From: Littorina saxatilis
Taxonomy: Eukaryota; Mollusca; Gastropoda; Littorinimorpha; Littorinidae
Length of the DNA stretch: 64,000 bases
Assembly (NCBI RefSeq): GCF_037325665.1
Contig: NC_090261.1
Location: forward strand, 71,383,061 to 71,447,060
Reading direction: 5' to 3'
Shown: piece after piece, positions 32,798-44,414 of the stretch
Numbering within the stretch: the first letter of the stretch is position 1
Layout of the letters: the number at the start of each line of letters is the position of its first letter
The notes under the pieces: model-generated
The model's input: only the letters and a program-made list of their open reading frames with translations
What the model was told of the DNA's origin: nothing
Databases searched by the model: none
Made by a program: the position numbers and the translations under genes

Positions 32798-33205
32798 CTT
32801 GAAAACTCAGTATTTTCACGCGGTTTCACTGTTTGCAGAAGCTGCTGATGTGTGCATGCAACCGAAGAATTTGACAAACTTTCAAACTCAAAAGTTGAAA
32901 AGGCTGTGAATCCGTCCGAGCCAATGACCCGCTGTGCGTTCCTTACACTGTCATGTCGATGTTTACGTGCGATCAGATGACACGAGGAAGTAAATTTGCA
33001 TTGTCTGCTTGCATAAATAAGGACCCTTGTCATGAGAGAAGTAGCAATTACTCCGTCTCGATCCAACACAGCACTATTTCCGCGTTAGGGCGACCATGTT
33101 GTGCTGTCTGCTACATGAGGTTTTCACAGTGACCTCCCTTGAGCTGTTTTGATTCCTGATTCAGCGATGTTTTTCTTTCTCCCCTCTCTACCCCACCTCT
33201 GTGTG

Positions 33206-33686
33206 CAGGGGCGGATCCAGGGTGGGTTTTCTGGGTTTCCGGAAACCGCCTCCCAGCCTGATGAAAAAAAAGGAAAGAAATGAAGAAAAAAAAATAAAGA
33301 AATAACTTTGAAAATAAAGAAAGAATGATGGCTCACTGGATTGCACCAAATTGCTCCATGCCATTTTCCTTGTTTTATCAACATTTTCCGGTGGGGGGGG
33401 GGGGGGGGGGGGCGGCCTTTGTCTTGTACATGACGGAAGGTAGTTGTGTAATTGGCTCAGGTTGCACCAGATCGGTCAGTTTTCCTTGCTTTGATCCGAA
33501 TTTGTCTTCTTAAATTAACTTTTGGAAGGTGTAGTAGGGAACATTATCTTGGCTCAGATTGCTCCATGATTGCTTTATTTTCCTTGTTTTTATCAACATT
33601 TTCCCCTACTAAACTCTTCGCGTCGTAGATCTATCCCTAAAAGAAATGTGGAAACCCCCCCTTAAAAATGATGTGATCCGCCCCTG
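33206..33686. mobile_element. hAT-like MITE
   Basis: Inverted ends CAGGGGCGGATCC and GATCCGCCCCTG enclose 481 bp upstream of arpin. Flanking octamers TCTGTGTG (33198-33205) and GCAGTGTG (33687-33694) match at 6 of 8 bases, as for a decayed 8-bp hAT target duplication. The interior contains poly-A-rich sequence and a poly-G run (33393-33413) and repeats TCATTTTCCTTGTTTTATCA near 33361 and 33580. No transposase. Confidence 0.6.
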
Positions 33687-33908
33687 GCAGTGTGAGTGCG
33701 GCCCGTGTGGGTGTGTGTCAGCCTGTGCCAGTGTATGTGCGCGTGTGTTCAGTATGTCTCCGTGTTTGCCTGTCTGTCTGATTGCAGATCCGTCTGTTCA
33801 TTTGCATCTGTGTGTCTTATATAATAGTGTTCTAACGTTAGTTGTGCAGGATGCAAAACCACTGACCAACATATTTGAACATTCATGCGTGACAGGGTAT
33901 GAACTTGA

Positions 33909-33954
33909 CACACACACACACACACGCTGACACACACACACACACACACTGAAA

Positions 33955-33993
<39 letters not shown>

Positions 33994-34022
33994 ACACACA
34001 CACACACACCGGCACACACACC

Positions 34023-34066
<44 letters not shown>

Positions 34067-34085
34067 CTGACACACATGCACACAC
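33909..34085. repeat. (AC)n compound microsatellite
   Basis: About 175 bp of AC repeat with CTGACAC, CTGAAACG and CCGGCAC interruptions. Confidence 0.93.
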
Positions 34086-34437
34086 AGGCCGGGTTCAGTC
34101 ACTTAGAAGCTCTACGTATTTGTCAGTTACAGTTTGTGTATTTTTTTCCGTTAACATTAACAATACCAATAACAACACTTTATTGTCCATTAAAATATTA
34201 CATAAAAATGGACAATTTTCTTTGACACACCAGCCTGCCTGTAGTGTTAACGAGTATAACGAACATTTCATAAGAATTATTAGGACATTCACTGCTAAAA
34301 CAACAATACATAAAACATAGGTTCACATATTATAACAAGCACACTTGTATATAATTTTACCAATGACACTGACCCAGAGTATTGTCATATTACATAATAT
34401 AATAGAATTACAGATAAGATATCAATAGAGACATTAT

Positions 34438-34623
34438 AAGATGTTTGGTGGCTTGTTGACAGACCAGCTTTTTTGTTGGTCCAAGGGGACCATATCGTCT
34501 TTTGTTTCATCTTTATCGACCAAGGCCGAAGGCCGCGGTTGATAAATATGAGACAAAAGGCGATATGCTCCCCGAGGACCAACAACAAAATGCTGGTCTG
34601 ACGACAAGCCACCAAACATCGTT
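34438..34623. repeat. Foldback element, about 80-bp arms
   Basis: GATGTTTGGTGGCTTGTTG, GACCAGC and TTGTTGGTCC on the left arm return as GGACCAACAACAAAATGC, GGTCTG and CAAGCCACCAAACATC on the right arm. The loop is short (AAGGCCGAAGGCCGC, 34523-34537). Arms are imperfect. It could be a MITE. Confidence 0.65.
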
Positions 34624-35331
34624 TTTGTCATCATTTTGGTTGTGCAACAAAATGCACAATAACCCACAGGGAGACGAATTTTTTGAATCCAACTCCGGGC
34701 CACAAAGCATCGTCACAGTAGCTCGAGATAACACGTCAACCTGCTTGTATGTGACGTCAAACGTAGCTTGTTGACGCTTTTCTTCCAGTCTGAAAATGTA
34801 CAGTGCTGCGATCATACGTGTGAGTTCAGTAAGTGTTGAGCATATTTCTTTTCTTTTTAAGTGTTTATGGCTTTTCGTTATGGATTTTGCGATTACAGAG
34901 ATAAGTTGCAAATTGACCATGAGTCGCCGCGGTAATTATCAACATTGATTGGGTCTTTGAGAGTGAATGCTTACAATCGGTGTCCTCGGAAACACAAATC
35001 CAAAGCCGCGATGGTTCCACACATCAAACAATCAGCCTGATTGGTTTTTACTTTGACAATCCACGTTTCACCTGAAAGCTCAAACCCATTCACCACCTCG
35101 ATTTATTGCATGGGGAACATGAGATTTATTTCCCAGGTGTTTGTGAATGAAAACTTGTGAAAATGATGACAAAAGTCTTCATATCTGTTACAATAAAATA
35201 TAATATTGCACTATATTTACCCTCTCATATCACAATTAAGAGTTAGGGTTTCAAAGAAGAGTAATCACATAACGAAATAACAATATCGGATGTTGCAAAA
35301 TGTAAATCGCCCCCACTCGATTCAATAAATG

Positions 35332-35728
35332 TACAGTACCCGGCGAAAGAAACGCAACTCATTTGCGCCCACTGTTGCAAGTGATTTTTCGTCATTTTTA
35401 TTTTCAAATTGTCGTAAAATATGAACCAGATAAGGTAGGCCTACATCAAAAAGGAAGACAGATTCCTGGAGGATATTTTACTGGCTGTACGATTAGTGAA
35501 TATTATACGACACCTACCCTGTATAACACAGTTTATGAAAAGGTAAAAAAAGAAAACGATTAAATAATATGCACTGCGTACAGCCAGTAACATATCCTCC
35601 ACGAATCTGTCTTCATTTTTGAGGTACCTTATCTGGTTAATATTTTACGACAATTTGAAAATGACGAAAAATCACTTGCAACAGTGGGCGCGAATGAGTT
35701 GCGTTTCTTTCGCCGGTCCGGGTACTCA
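35332..35728. repeat. Foldback element, about 150-bp arms
   Basis: Left arm from GTACCCGGCGAAAGAAACGC to TATTTTACTGGCTGTACG; right arm from CGTACAGCCAGTAACATATC to GCGTTTCTTTCGCCGG. The central spacer is about 70-80 bp. Arms are nearly complementary with small indels, the pattern of a MITE. Confidence 0.75.
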
Positions 35729-35873
35729 CTGTACACTGTTCAATGTAATATGTGTTGCACAAGAAAAAGAACATGTAGAGTCAAATCCGATACACAATGG
35801 AATAGTTTTGAAGCCCGTTTTTTCGTGATATTATTTGTTTAGTTGTTTTACTTTGTTTGGGACGGTTTAACGG

Positions 35874-36420
35874 TAGGGCAAGGGCCCTTAGTATGGACCG
35901 GCTCCTAATATGGACCACCTCCGGATCTGACAAACTTACGGTGCTAGAGCTAGAGCCAAAAACAAACATTCTTGAATTGAATAGAATTGTCTGGCTTATA
36001 TCTTCCGGAGTGAGCTTTTGGACAATTTGTCAGATACGTTTATTATTGTATTATGATTGTTTGTCTGTCCGTCCACTTAAAAGACTGCTGGGTCGAAGAT
36101 CAGTAAACGTTACATTTTGTTTTGTCATAAATGTAACGTTCCAATAACATAGCCTACCTTTCTTGTCTTTCTAACGGTGCTAGAGTGCTAAAACTAATTT
36201 GATTCGCAACATTGTCTCTCTCTGGGCAAGTTGAACATGTCAAAAAAATTGCGGACACAAAAACCACAAAACCGTTAGGCTTTAAAAAACCACTTTTGTA
36301 CAGTTCTGGCATCTCTCACTCTAAATGTGACCACTTATTTCTGTCAACAGAAACATTCGTTATCACACAACATTTACTATCATGTATCTGACAACTAAGA
36401 CTGTTTTATGCCTGGTGAAT
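35874..36420. mobile_element. Family D element, one end only
   Basis: Starts TAGGGCAAGGGCC then CGGCTCCTAATATGGACCAC, and matches the inverted right end of the 46002-47640 element through CAAAACCGTTAGGC and AACTAAGACTGT. The phrase ACGGTGCTAGAG occurs at about 35938 and again at about 36174, suggesting an extra segment of about 230 bp inserted or duplicated between them. Confidence 0.55.
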
Positions 36421-36485
36421 GATTTGAGGGAGTTGCTTGCCCCATGAACGACTCGCGGATTGCGACTTCCGGTTGCGAACACCAG

Positions 36486-36675
36486 AAAACAATACATTCT
36501 GCGTAATTACGACCAGTTCGGTCTTAGTTAGGGTCCAAACTTTGTTTTTCTTATTCGAATCAAGCCTCTATACTTCCCTAAAACAATACATTCTGCGTAA
36601 TTACGACCAGTTCGGTCTTAGTTAGGGTCCAAACTTTGTTTTTCTTATTCGAATCAAGCCTCTATACTTCCCTAA
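36486..36675. repeat. 94-bp tandem duplication
   Basis: Two essentially identical copies beginning AAACAATACATTCTGCGTAA and ending TCTATACTTCCCTA, at about 36486 and 36580. Confidence 0.92.
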
Positions 36676-36940
36676 AATCAAGCCAAACTGTGAGCTACGT
36701 TTGCCCGCTAAAATTTTCTTTCTGTAATATGACCATTGGATGACGTAATAAATCGTTAGGGGTCAGAGTCTTCTTTAAAATGACTTTGGGTGTCCAAAAT
36801 GCCTCCGCGCTTCCCGCTGAAGCTAGCATTTTTCATGATCCGCTAACTTCGACTATTATTTTAAATATCCACTGAGACACGACATGTAACCTCTACGAAC
36901 AGGGAGATAATGGCGGTATACAGCGTCGGGCGTTTCTGAC

Positions 36941-37295
36941 ACATTTAGGAACCTACGCTAACAAGATGGCGCGAGCTTCCATTCAAATTAGCTTAGGCAA
37001 CGAAGGTTCGATGACGTCATCCAATAGTCACATCACAGAACGAAATGCACACAGGGCTGAACGTAGCCCATTATGCGTTCTTACGACAACTGAGGTCTGC
37101 ACTCTGTTAATGACTTTGTTATTATCATTCTCCTCAAGACTCTCTGTCTAATAAGTCGAGCCAAAATGGGCTACGTTCAGCCTGTGTACATTTCGTTCTG
37201 TGATGTGACTATTGGATGACGTCATCGAACCATCGTTGCCTAAGCTAATTTGAATGGAAGCTCGCGCCATCTTGTTAGCGTAGGTTCCTAAATGT
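36941..37295. repeat. Inverted repeat with a CRE palindrome in each arm
   Basis: Arms of about 130 bp: ACATTTAGGAACCTACGCTA ... on the left and ...TAGCGTAGGTTCCTAAATGT on the right, with a loop of about 85 bp. Each arm holds GATGACGTCATC, a full cAMP-response-element palindrome (about 37010 and 37216). A more diverged arm-like copy lies at about 36690-36755 (GATGACGTAAT). Probably a foldback transposon. Confidence 0.75.
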
Positions 37296-37427
37296 TTCTG
37301 ACACAGACTCGTCCCGCGGCTCTGACGCCGCAGAAGCAGGAATGACGTCACATCTTAAGTTTTAGGGAATCGACGGCGTGGGAGTTTTTTGGATAATGCT
37401 GCAGGCTCGCTGGTGCTAACAGGGAGT

Positions 37428-38126
37428 TTAAGACGAAGCAGATTTCCATTCTTTGTAGACCTCGACCCCATCCTCACCTTTGTCTTTTTCCCCGTACTTC
37501 CTTGCTTGAGAGTGGATCGTCAGTGACGTCACATAGTACTTCACTTGACCTCTTTCGTCAATTCTCACACCATGCATACCAGCGATGACGCATTCTCCGC
37601 CGGAACAGGTGTAGCTTTCGTGGACCACTGAAAGCAAATGGGATAGTCCAGCGTCATGTTCAGCAGTGGGTCGGATCCTGTCCGTTTTCCCAATCTCCAG
37701 AAAGCAATGGTTTCGGCCCTTGACGTACTTTTGAACCACAACCTCCGCGTCTTCGACCATGGTACCCTTTTCGTTGCCGTGTAGCATCTTCCACATCTTC
37801 CCAACTTTGTCGATTTCAGATAGATAAGTTGGAACAAGTTCCACGTGCTTCTGAACTTCAGGACAACGTTGAAACACGGTCTTGAAAACTGTCTCGGCAA
37901 AACTGAATTTTTCAGCTTCGGCTCTGACTTGAACAGAAGAAGAACGGGGGCTGGTAGAAATTTTGACCGCGGTCTGAATCGTATTGCCCAATTTATCCAT
38001 GATGTACCCTTTGTGCACGTGCCAGCGGTGGCCCTTTGCTCGTGGATCAGACTCAAAAGAACACCAGGGCCAAACAAGTTGGTTTCCTTTTTTGACCGAG
38101 AAGGTTTGGCTGTAGCCCTTTAACAT
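37428..38126 (-). CDS. Alpha-kinase-like protein, probable pseudokinase (start uncertain)
   Basis: A 232-codon frame ends in TAA at 37428. Its C-terminal half resembles the atypical alpha-kinase fold (TRPM7, eEF2K, vwkA families): EDAEVVVQKYVKG, HESYTCSGGECVIAGMHGV in place of the usual SGGxxxVxDxQGV, and YYVTSLTIHSQARKYGEKDK in place of LTDPxIHSxxxxYGxxDLG. In that alignment the catalytic Asp and Gln of DxQG are Gly and His, the Asp of LTDP is Ser, and the C-terminal HxCNxxC zinc motif is missing, so the product would be a pseudokinase. The alignment is from memory. A strong acceptor (TTCTCGTTTTTCAG, about 38176-38189) lies upstream, so this may be the last exon of a longer gene. An in-frame TGA 7-9 bases before the ATG supports the ATG unless a nearer AG is used. 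Neighbouring DNA is repeats; no partner gene is seen. Confidence 0.5.
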   Translation of the reverse strand: MLKGYSQTFSVKKGNQLVWPWCSFESDPRAKGHRWHVHKGYIMDKLGNTIQTAVKISTSPRSSSVQVRAEAEKFSFAETVFKTVFQRCPEVQKHVELVPTYLSEIDKVGKMWKMLHGNEKGTMVEDAEVVVQKYVKGRNHCFLEIGKTDRIRPTAEHDAGLSHLLSVVHESYTCSGGECVIAGMHGVRIDERGQVKYYVTSLTIHSQARKYGEKDKGEDGVEVYKEWKSASS

Positions 38127-38330
38127 GCTGAGTCACTGCTGTGGTGGTGATTTCAGGTTTGTTTAGTGTGTGGAATCCTGAAAAACGAGAAGGAAAAAAA
38201 ACCATGATGCGATTACCAAAACGATGTGCACATGTATACTGATAACTTGATAAGTGTTTAAACACAGTAAGTAAAAAAACAAAAGAGAGAAAGAGACAGA
38301 GAAAGAAAACATCAATGACAACAACAAACA

Positions 38331-39084
38331 AGTCGCGTAAGGCGAAATAATAACATTTAGTCAAGCTGTCGAACTCACAGAATGAAACTGAACGCACTGC
38401 ATCGTTTCTCCAAGACCGCATACTCGTAGTTTCGTCAGTCCATCGCTCGTGTCAAAGACAGTGAAATCGACAAGCCAGAATAGTGCGGTAGTGGTCGCGC
38501 CGAGCGGGTTAGCACGCTTTTCTGTACCTCTCTTCGTTTTAACTTTCTGAGCGTGTTTTTAATCCAAACATATCACATCTATATGTTTTTAAAATCAGGA
38601 ATCGACAAGGAATAAGATGGAATTCTTTTTAAGTCGATTGCGAACATTTTATTTTAATCATAATTTTTATATTTTTAATTTTCAGAGCTTCTTTTTAATC
38701 CAAATATATCATATTTATATGTTTATGGAATCAGAAAATAATGAAGAATACGATTAACGTACTTTTGGATCATTTTGTAAAAAAATAATTTTAATTACAA
38801 TTTTCAGATTTTTAATGACCAAAGTCATCAATGAATTTTTAAGCCTCCCAGCTGAAATGCAATACCAAAGTCCGGCCTTTGTCGAAGATTGCTTGGCCAA
38901 AAATTTAATCAATTTTATTGAAAAATGAGGGTGTGACAGTGCCGCCTCAACTTTTACAAAAAGCCGGATATGACGTCATCAAAGACATTAATCCAAAAAA
39001 TGAAAATAAATGTCTGAGGATATCATACCCAGGAACTCTTATGTAAAATTTCATAAAGATCGGTTCAGTAGTTTAGTCTGAATC

Positions 39085-39141
<57 letters not shown>

Positions 39142-39206
39142 CACGACCCTCGTCTCGATTCCCCCTCTATGTTAAACAATTTTAGTCAAAACTTGACTAA
39201 ATGTAA
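38331..39206 (+). mobile_element. Dispersed repeat family B, copy 1
   Basis: Starts AAACAAGTCGCGTAAGGCGA (TCGC-GTAAG-GCGA mini-hairpin), followed by TTTAGTCAAG, and ends TTTTAGTCAAAACTTGACTAAAT, a hairpin of TTTAGTCAA and CTTGACTAAA. Contains an (AC)n microsatellite (39092-39136) near the 3' end. A second copy is at 46174-47068. Non-coding. Ends are built like those of family A although the sequence is unrelated. Confidence 0.75.
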
Positions 39207-39330
39207 AAATACAAGAAATATTCACGTGAGCCGTTGCAGGGAGGATGCCAAGAAGTATATGAAACGTTGAACAATATCACGTTTAAAATCAAGAAGTAAA
39301 ACAAGGAAAGAACATACATGTGTACAATTT

Positions 39331-41602
39331 ACAAAGTCATCAGTTGAAAGAAAGAAAGGAAACACAACAAGGACAGACAACAAAGTCATCAGTTGAAAGA
39401 AAGAAAGGAAACACAACAAGGTCAAGGACAGACAACAAAGTCATCAGTTGAAAGAAAGAAAGGAAACACAACAAGGTCAAGGACAGACAACAAAGTCATC
39501 AGTAGAAAGAAAGAAAGGAAACACAACAAGGACAGACAACAAAGTCATCAGTAGAAAGAAAGAAAGGAAACACAACAAGGACAGACAACAAAGTCATCAG
39601 TTGAAAGAAAGAAAGGAAACACAACAAGGTCAAGGACAGACAACAAAGTCATCAGTTGAAAGAAAGAAAGGAAACACAACAAGGTCAAGGACAGACAACA
39701 AAGTCATCAGTAGAAAGAAAGAAAGGAAACACAACAAGGACAGACAACAAAGTCATCAGTAGAAAGAAAGAAAGGAAACACAACAAGGACAGACAACAAA
39801 GTCATCAGTAGAAAGAAAGAAAGGAAACACAACAAGGACAGACAACAAAGTCATCAGTTGAAAGAAAGAAAGGAAACACAACAAGGACAGACAACAAAGT
39901 CATCAGTTGAAAGAAAGAAAGGAAACACAACAAGGACAAACAACAAAGTCATCAGTTGAAAGAAAGAAAGGAAACACAACAAGGACAGACAACAAAGTCA
40001 TCAGTTGAAAGAAAGAAAGGAAACACAACAAGGACAAACAACAAAGTCATCAGTTGAAAGAAAGAAAGGAAACACAACAAGGACAGACAACAAAGTCATC
40101 AGTAGAAAGAAAGAAAGGAAACACAACAAGGACAGACAACAAAGTCATCAGTAGAAAGAAAGAAAGGAAACACAACAAGGACAGACAACAAAGTCATCAG
40201 TTGAAAGAAAGAAAGGATCACAACAAGGACAGACAACAAAGTCATCAGTTGAAAGAAAGAAAGGAAACACAACAAGGACAGACAACAAAGTCATCAGTAG
40301 AAAGAAAGGAAACACAACAAGGACAGACAACAAAGTCATCAGTAGAAAGAAAGAAAGGAAACACAACAAGGACAGACAACAAAGTCATCAGTAGAAAGAA
40401 AGAAAGGAAACACAACAAGGACAGACAACAAAGTCATCAGTTGAAAGAAAGGAAACACAACAAGGACAGACAACAAAGTCATCAGTTGAAAGAAAGAAAG
40501 GAAACACAACAAGGACAGACAACAAAGTCATCAGTTGAAAGAAAGAAAGGAAACACAACAAGGACAGACAACAAAGTCATCAGTAGAAAGAAAGAAAGGA
40601 AACACAACAAGGACAGACAACAAAGTCATCAGTTGAAAGAAAGAAAGGAATCACAACAAGGACAGACAACAAAGTCATCAGTTGAAAGAAAGAAAGGAAA
40701 CACAACAAGGACAAACAACAAAGTCATCAGTTGAAAGAAAGAAAGGAAACACAACAAGGACAAACAACAAAGTCATCAGTAGAAAGAAAGAAAGGAAACA
40801 CAACAAGGACAGACAACAAAGTCATCAGTTGAAAGAAAGAAAGGAAACACAACAAGGACAAACAACAAAGTCATCAGTAGAAAGAAAGAAAGGAAACACA
40901 ACAAGGACAGACAACAAAGTCATCAGTAGAAAGAAAGAAAGGAAACACAACAAGGACAAACAACAAAGTCATCAGTTGAAAGAAAGAAAGGAAACACAAC
41001 AAGGACAGACAACAAAGTCATCAGTTGAAAGAAAGAAAGGAAACACAACAAGGACAAACAACAAAGTCATCAGTTGAAAGAAAGAAAGGAAACACAACAA
41101 GGACAAACAACAAAGTCATCAGTTGAAAGAAAGAAAGGAAACACAACAAGGACAGACAACAAAGTCATCAGTTGAAAGAAAGAAAGGAAACACAACAAGG
41201 ACAGACAACAAAGTCATCAGTTGAAAGAAAGAAAGGAAACACAACAAGGACAGACAACAAAGTCATCAGTTGAAAGAAAGAAAGGAAACACAACAAGGAC
41301 AGACAACAAAGTCATCAGTAGAAAGAAAGAAAGGAAACACAACAAGGACAGACAACAAAGTCATCAGTTGAAAGAAAGAAAGGAAACACAACAAGGACAG
41401 ACAACAAAGTCATCAGTAGAAAGAAAGAAAGGAAACACAACAAGGACAGACAACAAAGTCATCAGTAGAAAGAAAGGAAACACAACAAGGACAGACAACA
41501 AAGTCATCAGTAGAAAGAAAGAAAGGAAACACAACAAGGACAGACAACAAAGTCATCAGTTGAAAGAAAGAAAGGAAACACAACAAGGACAGACAACAAA
41601 GA
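39331..41602 (+). repeat. 49-bp minisatellite, about 46 units
   Basis: The unit reads CAAGGACAGACAACAAAGTC followed by ATCAGTTGAAAGAAAGAAAG and GAAACACAA. Variants are +6 bp (GGTCAAGG, first part of the array), -4 bp (one AAAG lost), T/A in CAGTTG/CAGTAG and G/A in ACAGAC/ACAAAC. The unit has no stop codon in any plus frame except through variants, so long chance frames (to 226 codons) arise. I do not regard them as genes. Confidence 0.95.
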
Positions 41603-41733
41603 AGCAAGAGTTACACGAAAGTAAATGATCACACAAAAAAAGGCAGGGACTAAAACACACAACTCCAAAACAGCAAAAAGCAGACAAGAGACTCATTTTC
41701 ATTTTCATGCAACATTCTTACACAAATGATATA

Positions 41734-43212
41734 CATGTATATATATATATATAATCATCAATCCTATAAATCCTATTAATCATGTATATATATATAATCA
41801 TCAATCCTATAAATCCTATTAATCATGTATATATATAATCATCAATCCTATAAATCCTATTAATCATGTATATATATAATCATCAATCCTATAAATCCTA
41901 TTAATCATGTATATATATAATCATCAATCCTATAAATCCTATTAATCATGTATATATATAATCATCAATCCTATAAATCCTATTAATCATGTATATATAT
42001 AATCATCAATCCTATAAATCCTATTAATCATGTATATATATAATCATCAATCCTATAAATCCTATTAATCATGTATATATATAATCATCAATCCTATAAA
42101 TCCTATTAATCATGTATATATATAATCATCAATCCTATAAATCCTATTAATCATGTATATATATAATCATCAATCCTATAAATCCTATTAATCATGTATA
42201 TATATAATCATCAATCCTATAAATCCTATTAATCATGTATATATATAATCATCAATCCTATAAATCCTATTAATCATGTATATATATATAATCATCAATC
42301 CTATAAACCCTATTAATCATGTATATATATAATCATCAATCCTATAAATCCTATTAATCATGTATATATATAATCATCAATCCTATAAATCCTATTAATC
42401 ATGTATATATATAATCATCAATCCTATAAATCCTATTAATCATGTATATATATAATCATCAATCCTATAAATCCTATTAATCATGTATATATATAATCAT
42501 CAATCCTATAAATCCTATTAATCATGTATATATATATAATCATCAATCCTATAAATCCTATTAATCATGTATATATATATAATCATCAATCCTATAAATC
42601 CTATTAATCATGTATATATATATAATCATCAATCCTATAAATCCTATTAATCATGTATATATATAATCATCAATCCTATAAATCCTATTAATCATGTATA
42701 TATATAATCATCAATCCTATAAATCCTATTAATCATGTATATATATAATCATCAATCCTATAAATCCTATTAATCATGTATATATATAATCATCAATCCT
42801 ATAAACCCTATTAATCATGTATATATATAATCATCAATCCTATAAATCCTATTAATCATGTATATATATAATCATCAATCCTATAAATCCTATTAATCAT
42901 GTATATATATAATCATCAATCCTATAAATCCTATTAATCATGTATATATATAATCATCAATCCTATAAATCCTATTAATCATGTATATATATAATCATCA
43001 ATCCTATAAATCCTATTAATCATGTATATATATATAATCATCAATCCTATAAATCCTATTAATCATGTATATATATAATCATCAATCCTATAAATCCTAT
43101 TAATCATGTATATATATATAATCATCAATCCTATAAATCCTATTAATCATGTATATATATAATCATCAATCCTATAAATCCTATTAATCATGTATATATA
43201 TAATCATCAATC
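41734..43212. repeat. 41-bp AT-rich minisatellite, about 36 units
   Basis: The unit reads AATCATCAATCCTATAAATC followed by CTATTAATCATGTATATATA T. Length varies by TA steps (41, 43, 45). A CCTATAAACCC variant recurs near 42300 and 42800, about 500 bp apart, hinting at a higher-order duplication. Confidence 0.95.
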
Positions 43213-43899
43213 TGAAAATATTACGCGAAGCTGTCTTTACTTCAGTTTGTGTGACACTGAATGTCGCACAAGTTTTTATTTTAGAGCCCCGATGTCTCAT
43301 GCGGTCATTTTCAAACTGTGAATAGGGAAAACGAGATACAGTTATATTATTTACTTGTGTGAGTAGAGAAAATAGTCTTCTTTCATTAAATACCAGAAAC
43401 ATCCCTGTGCTGTCAATCTTACAGTAACTAGAATACAGTAACTAGAAGCGAAATACTCATTTACAATAACTATTAGACAACCTGTACTTAAATTACTCTC
43501 ACATACTCTCACCTTTTCTTCTTCTTCAGCGTTCGATGCACTCTCATCACCTTTTGAAACACAGGACGATACGAGGCAAGTCTGATCGTGTGACTGACAC
43601 TCTCGGGCACTTGTTAATCGTTTACTAAATAAGCAACTGGTGTAATACAGACGCGTCTGCACATTGCCAAGTTATTTTAAGTCTGTTGGGGAATCATGAT
43701 TAGGCAGAAGCTTACGTAGGCCTAACGGGTATTCTTGGAAAATGTCCTAGATGTTATCTTCACAATTCAAGGTCGGGATTGACAAAAAACGTATAGGTAT
43801 TCAGGTTACACATACAATTTATACGCATTTTTGGCTTATGTTCATTTTTTAGGTTAAGTTCCGCTTCAAGACCTCAACTCAAATGGAAACCTGACGCGT
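43213..43899. other. Non-coding or uncertain sequence
   Basis: A possible small minus-strand exon (about 43547-43510: GDESASNAEEEEK bounded by AAAAG and GTGAGAG) could belong to the gene upstream of 37428, but evidence is thin. Nothing else is recognised. Confidence 0.25.
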
Positions 43900-44229
43900 G
43901 TTTCTTTCAGGCGAGATATTCTTTCGGCTAGCCGCTCGCGGAGCTAGGAGGCGAGAGTGTGTATGAAACGGTTTGATGGCTAGCTAAACAAGAATTAAAC
44001 ACCATTGGTTGATACCGAAAAGCTCGTCTGCACTGGTCGGTAAACATCCATGGACAGCCAATCGGATTGGCAGCAGTGTCGCCGCCATGTTTTCTCGCCA
44101 AGCGAGCAAGCCAAAAGCTACCTAGCGTTCGAGGCGAGAATCCTAGCGTCCCTCGCGGCGAGAAGTGCCCAAGAAACGGTACTTCTACGCCCCACTCGCC
44201 AATCTCGCCTATTCTCGCCTGTAAGAAAC
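43900..44229. mobile_element. Short TIR element family C
   Basis: 330 bp with inverted ends GTTTCTTTCAGGCGAGA and TCTCGCCTGTAAGAAAC (16/17). Interior CTCGC-rich and non-coding. A decayed relative is at 31831-32170. Superfamily not assigned. Confidence 0.7.
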
Positions 44230-44414
44230 GGGAGATTGAGTACATCCGGCTATATTAGTTACACTAGACTGGTTTCTTTCGACTGCAACATTATACATCT
44301 CAACTGTATTTTGTTACCCTCGAGTTTAAAGGTGTATCGTTATTACGTGTAACAAGTTATAACGGTGAAATGTTCATGGCATTGTACAATATAATTCATG
44401 GAAAACGTTACGTA

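Noticed and set aside
33004-33069. Short minus-strand frame near 33.0 kb as an extra arpin exon
   Set aside because: The arpin ATG at 32797 aligns with the conserved MSRIY start, so sequence upstream is 5' flank or UTR.
34095-34920. Overlapping 65-135-aa frames on both strands around 34.1-34.9 kb
   Set aside because: They arise from the foldback arms, so both strands look open and similar; no splice signals or homology.
39448-41628. Several 100-230-aa KERKETQQGQTT frames
   Set aside because: They are a product of the stop-free 49-bp minisatellite. They have no splice sites or start context, and frame choice changes with unit variants.
39331-43212. Possible CRISPR-like array because of regular units
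   Set aside because: Units are contiguous with no unique spacers, and the context is an animal genome, so these are minisatellites.
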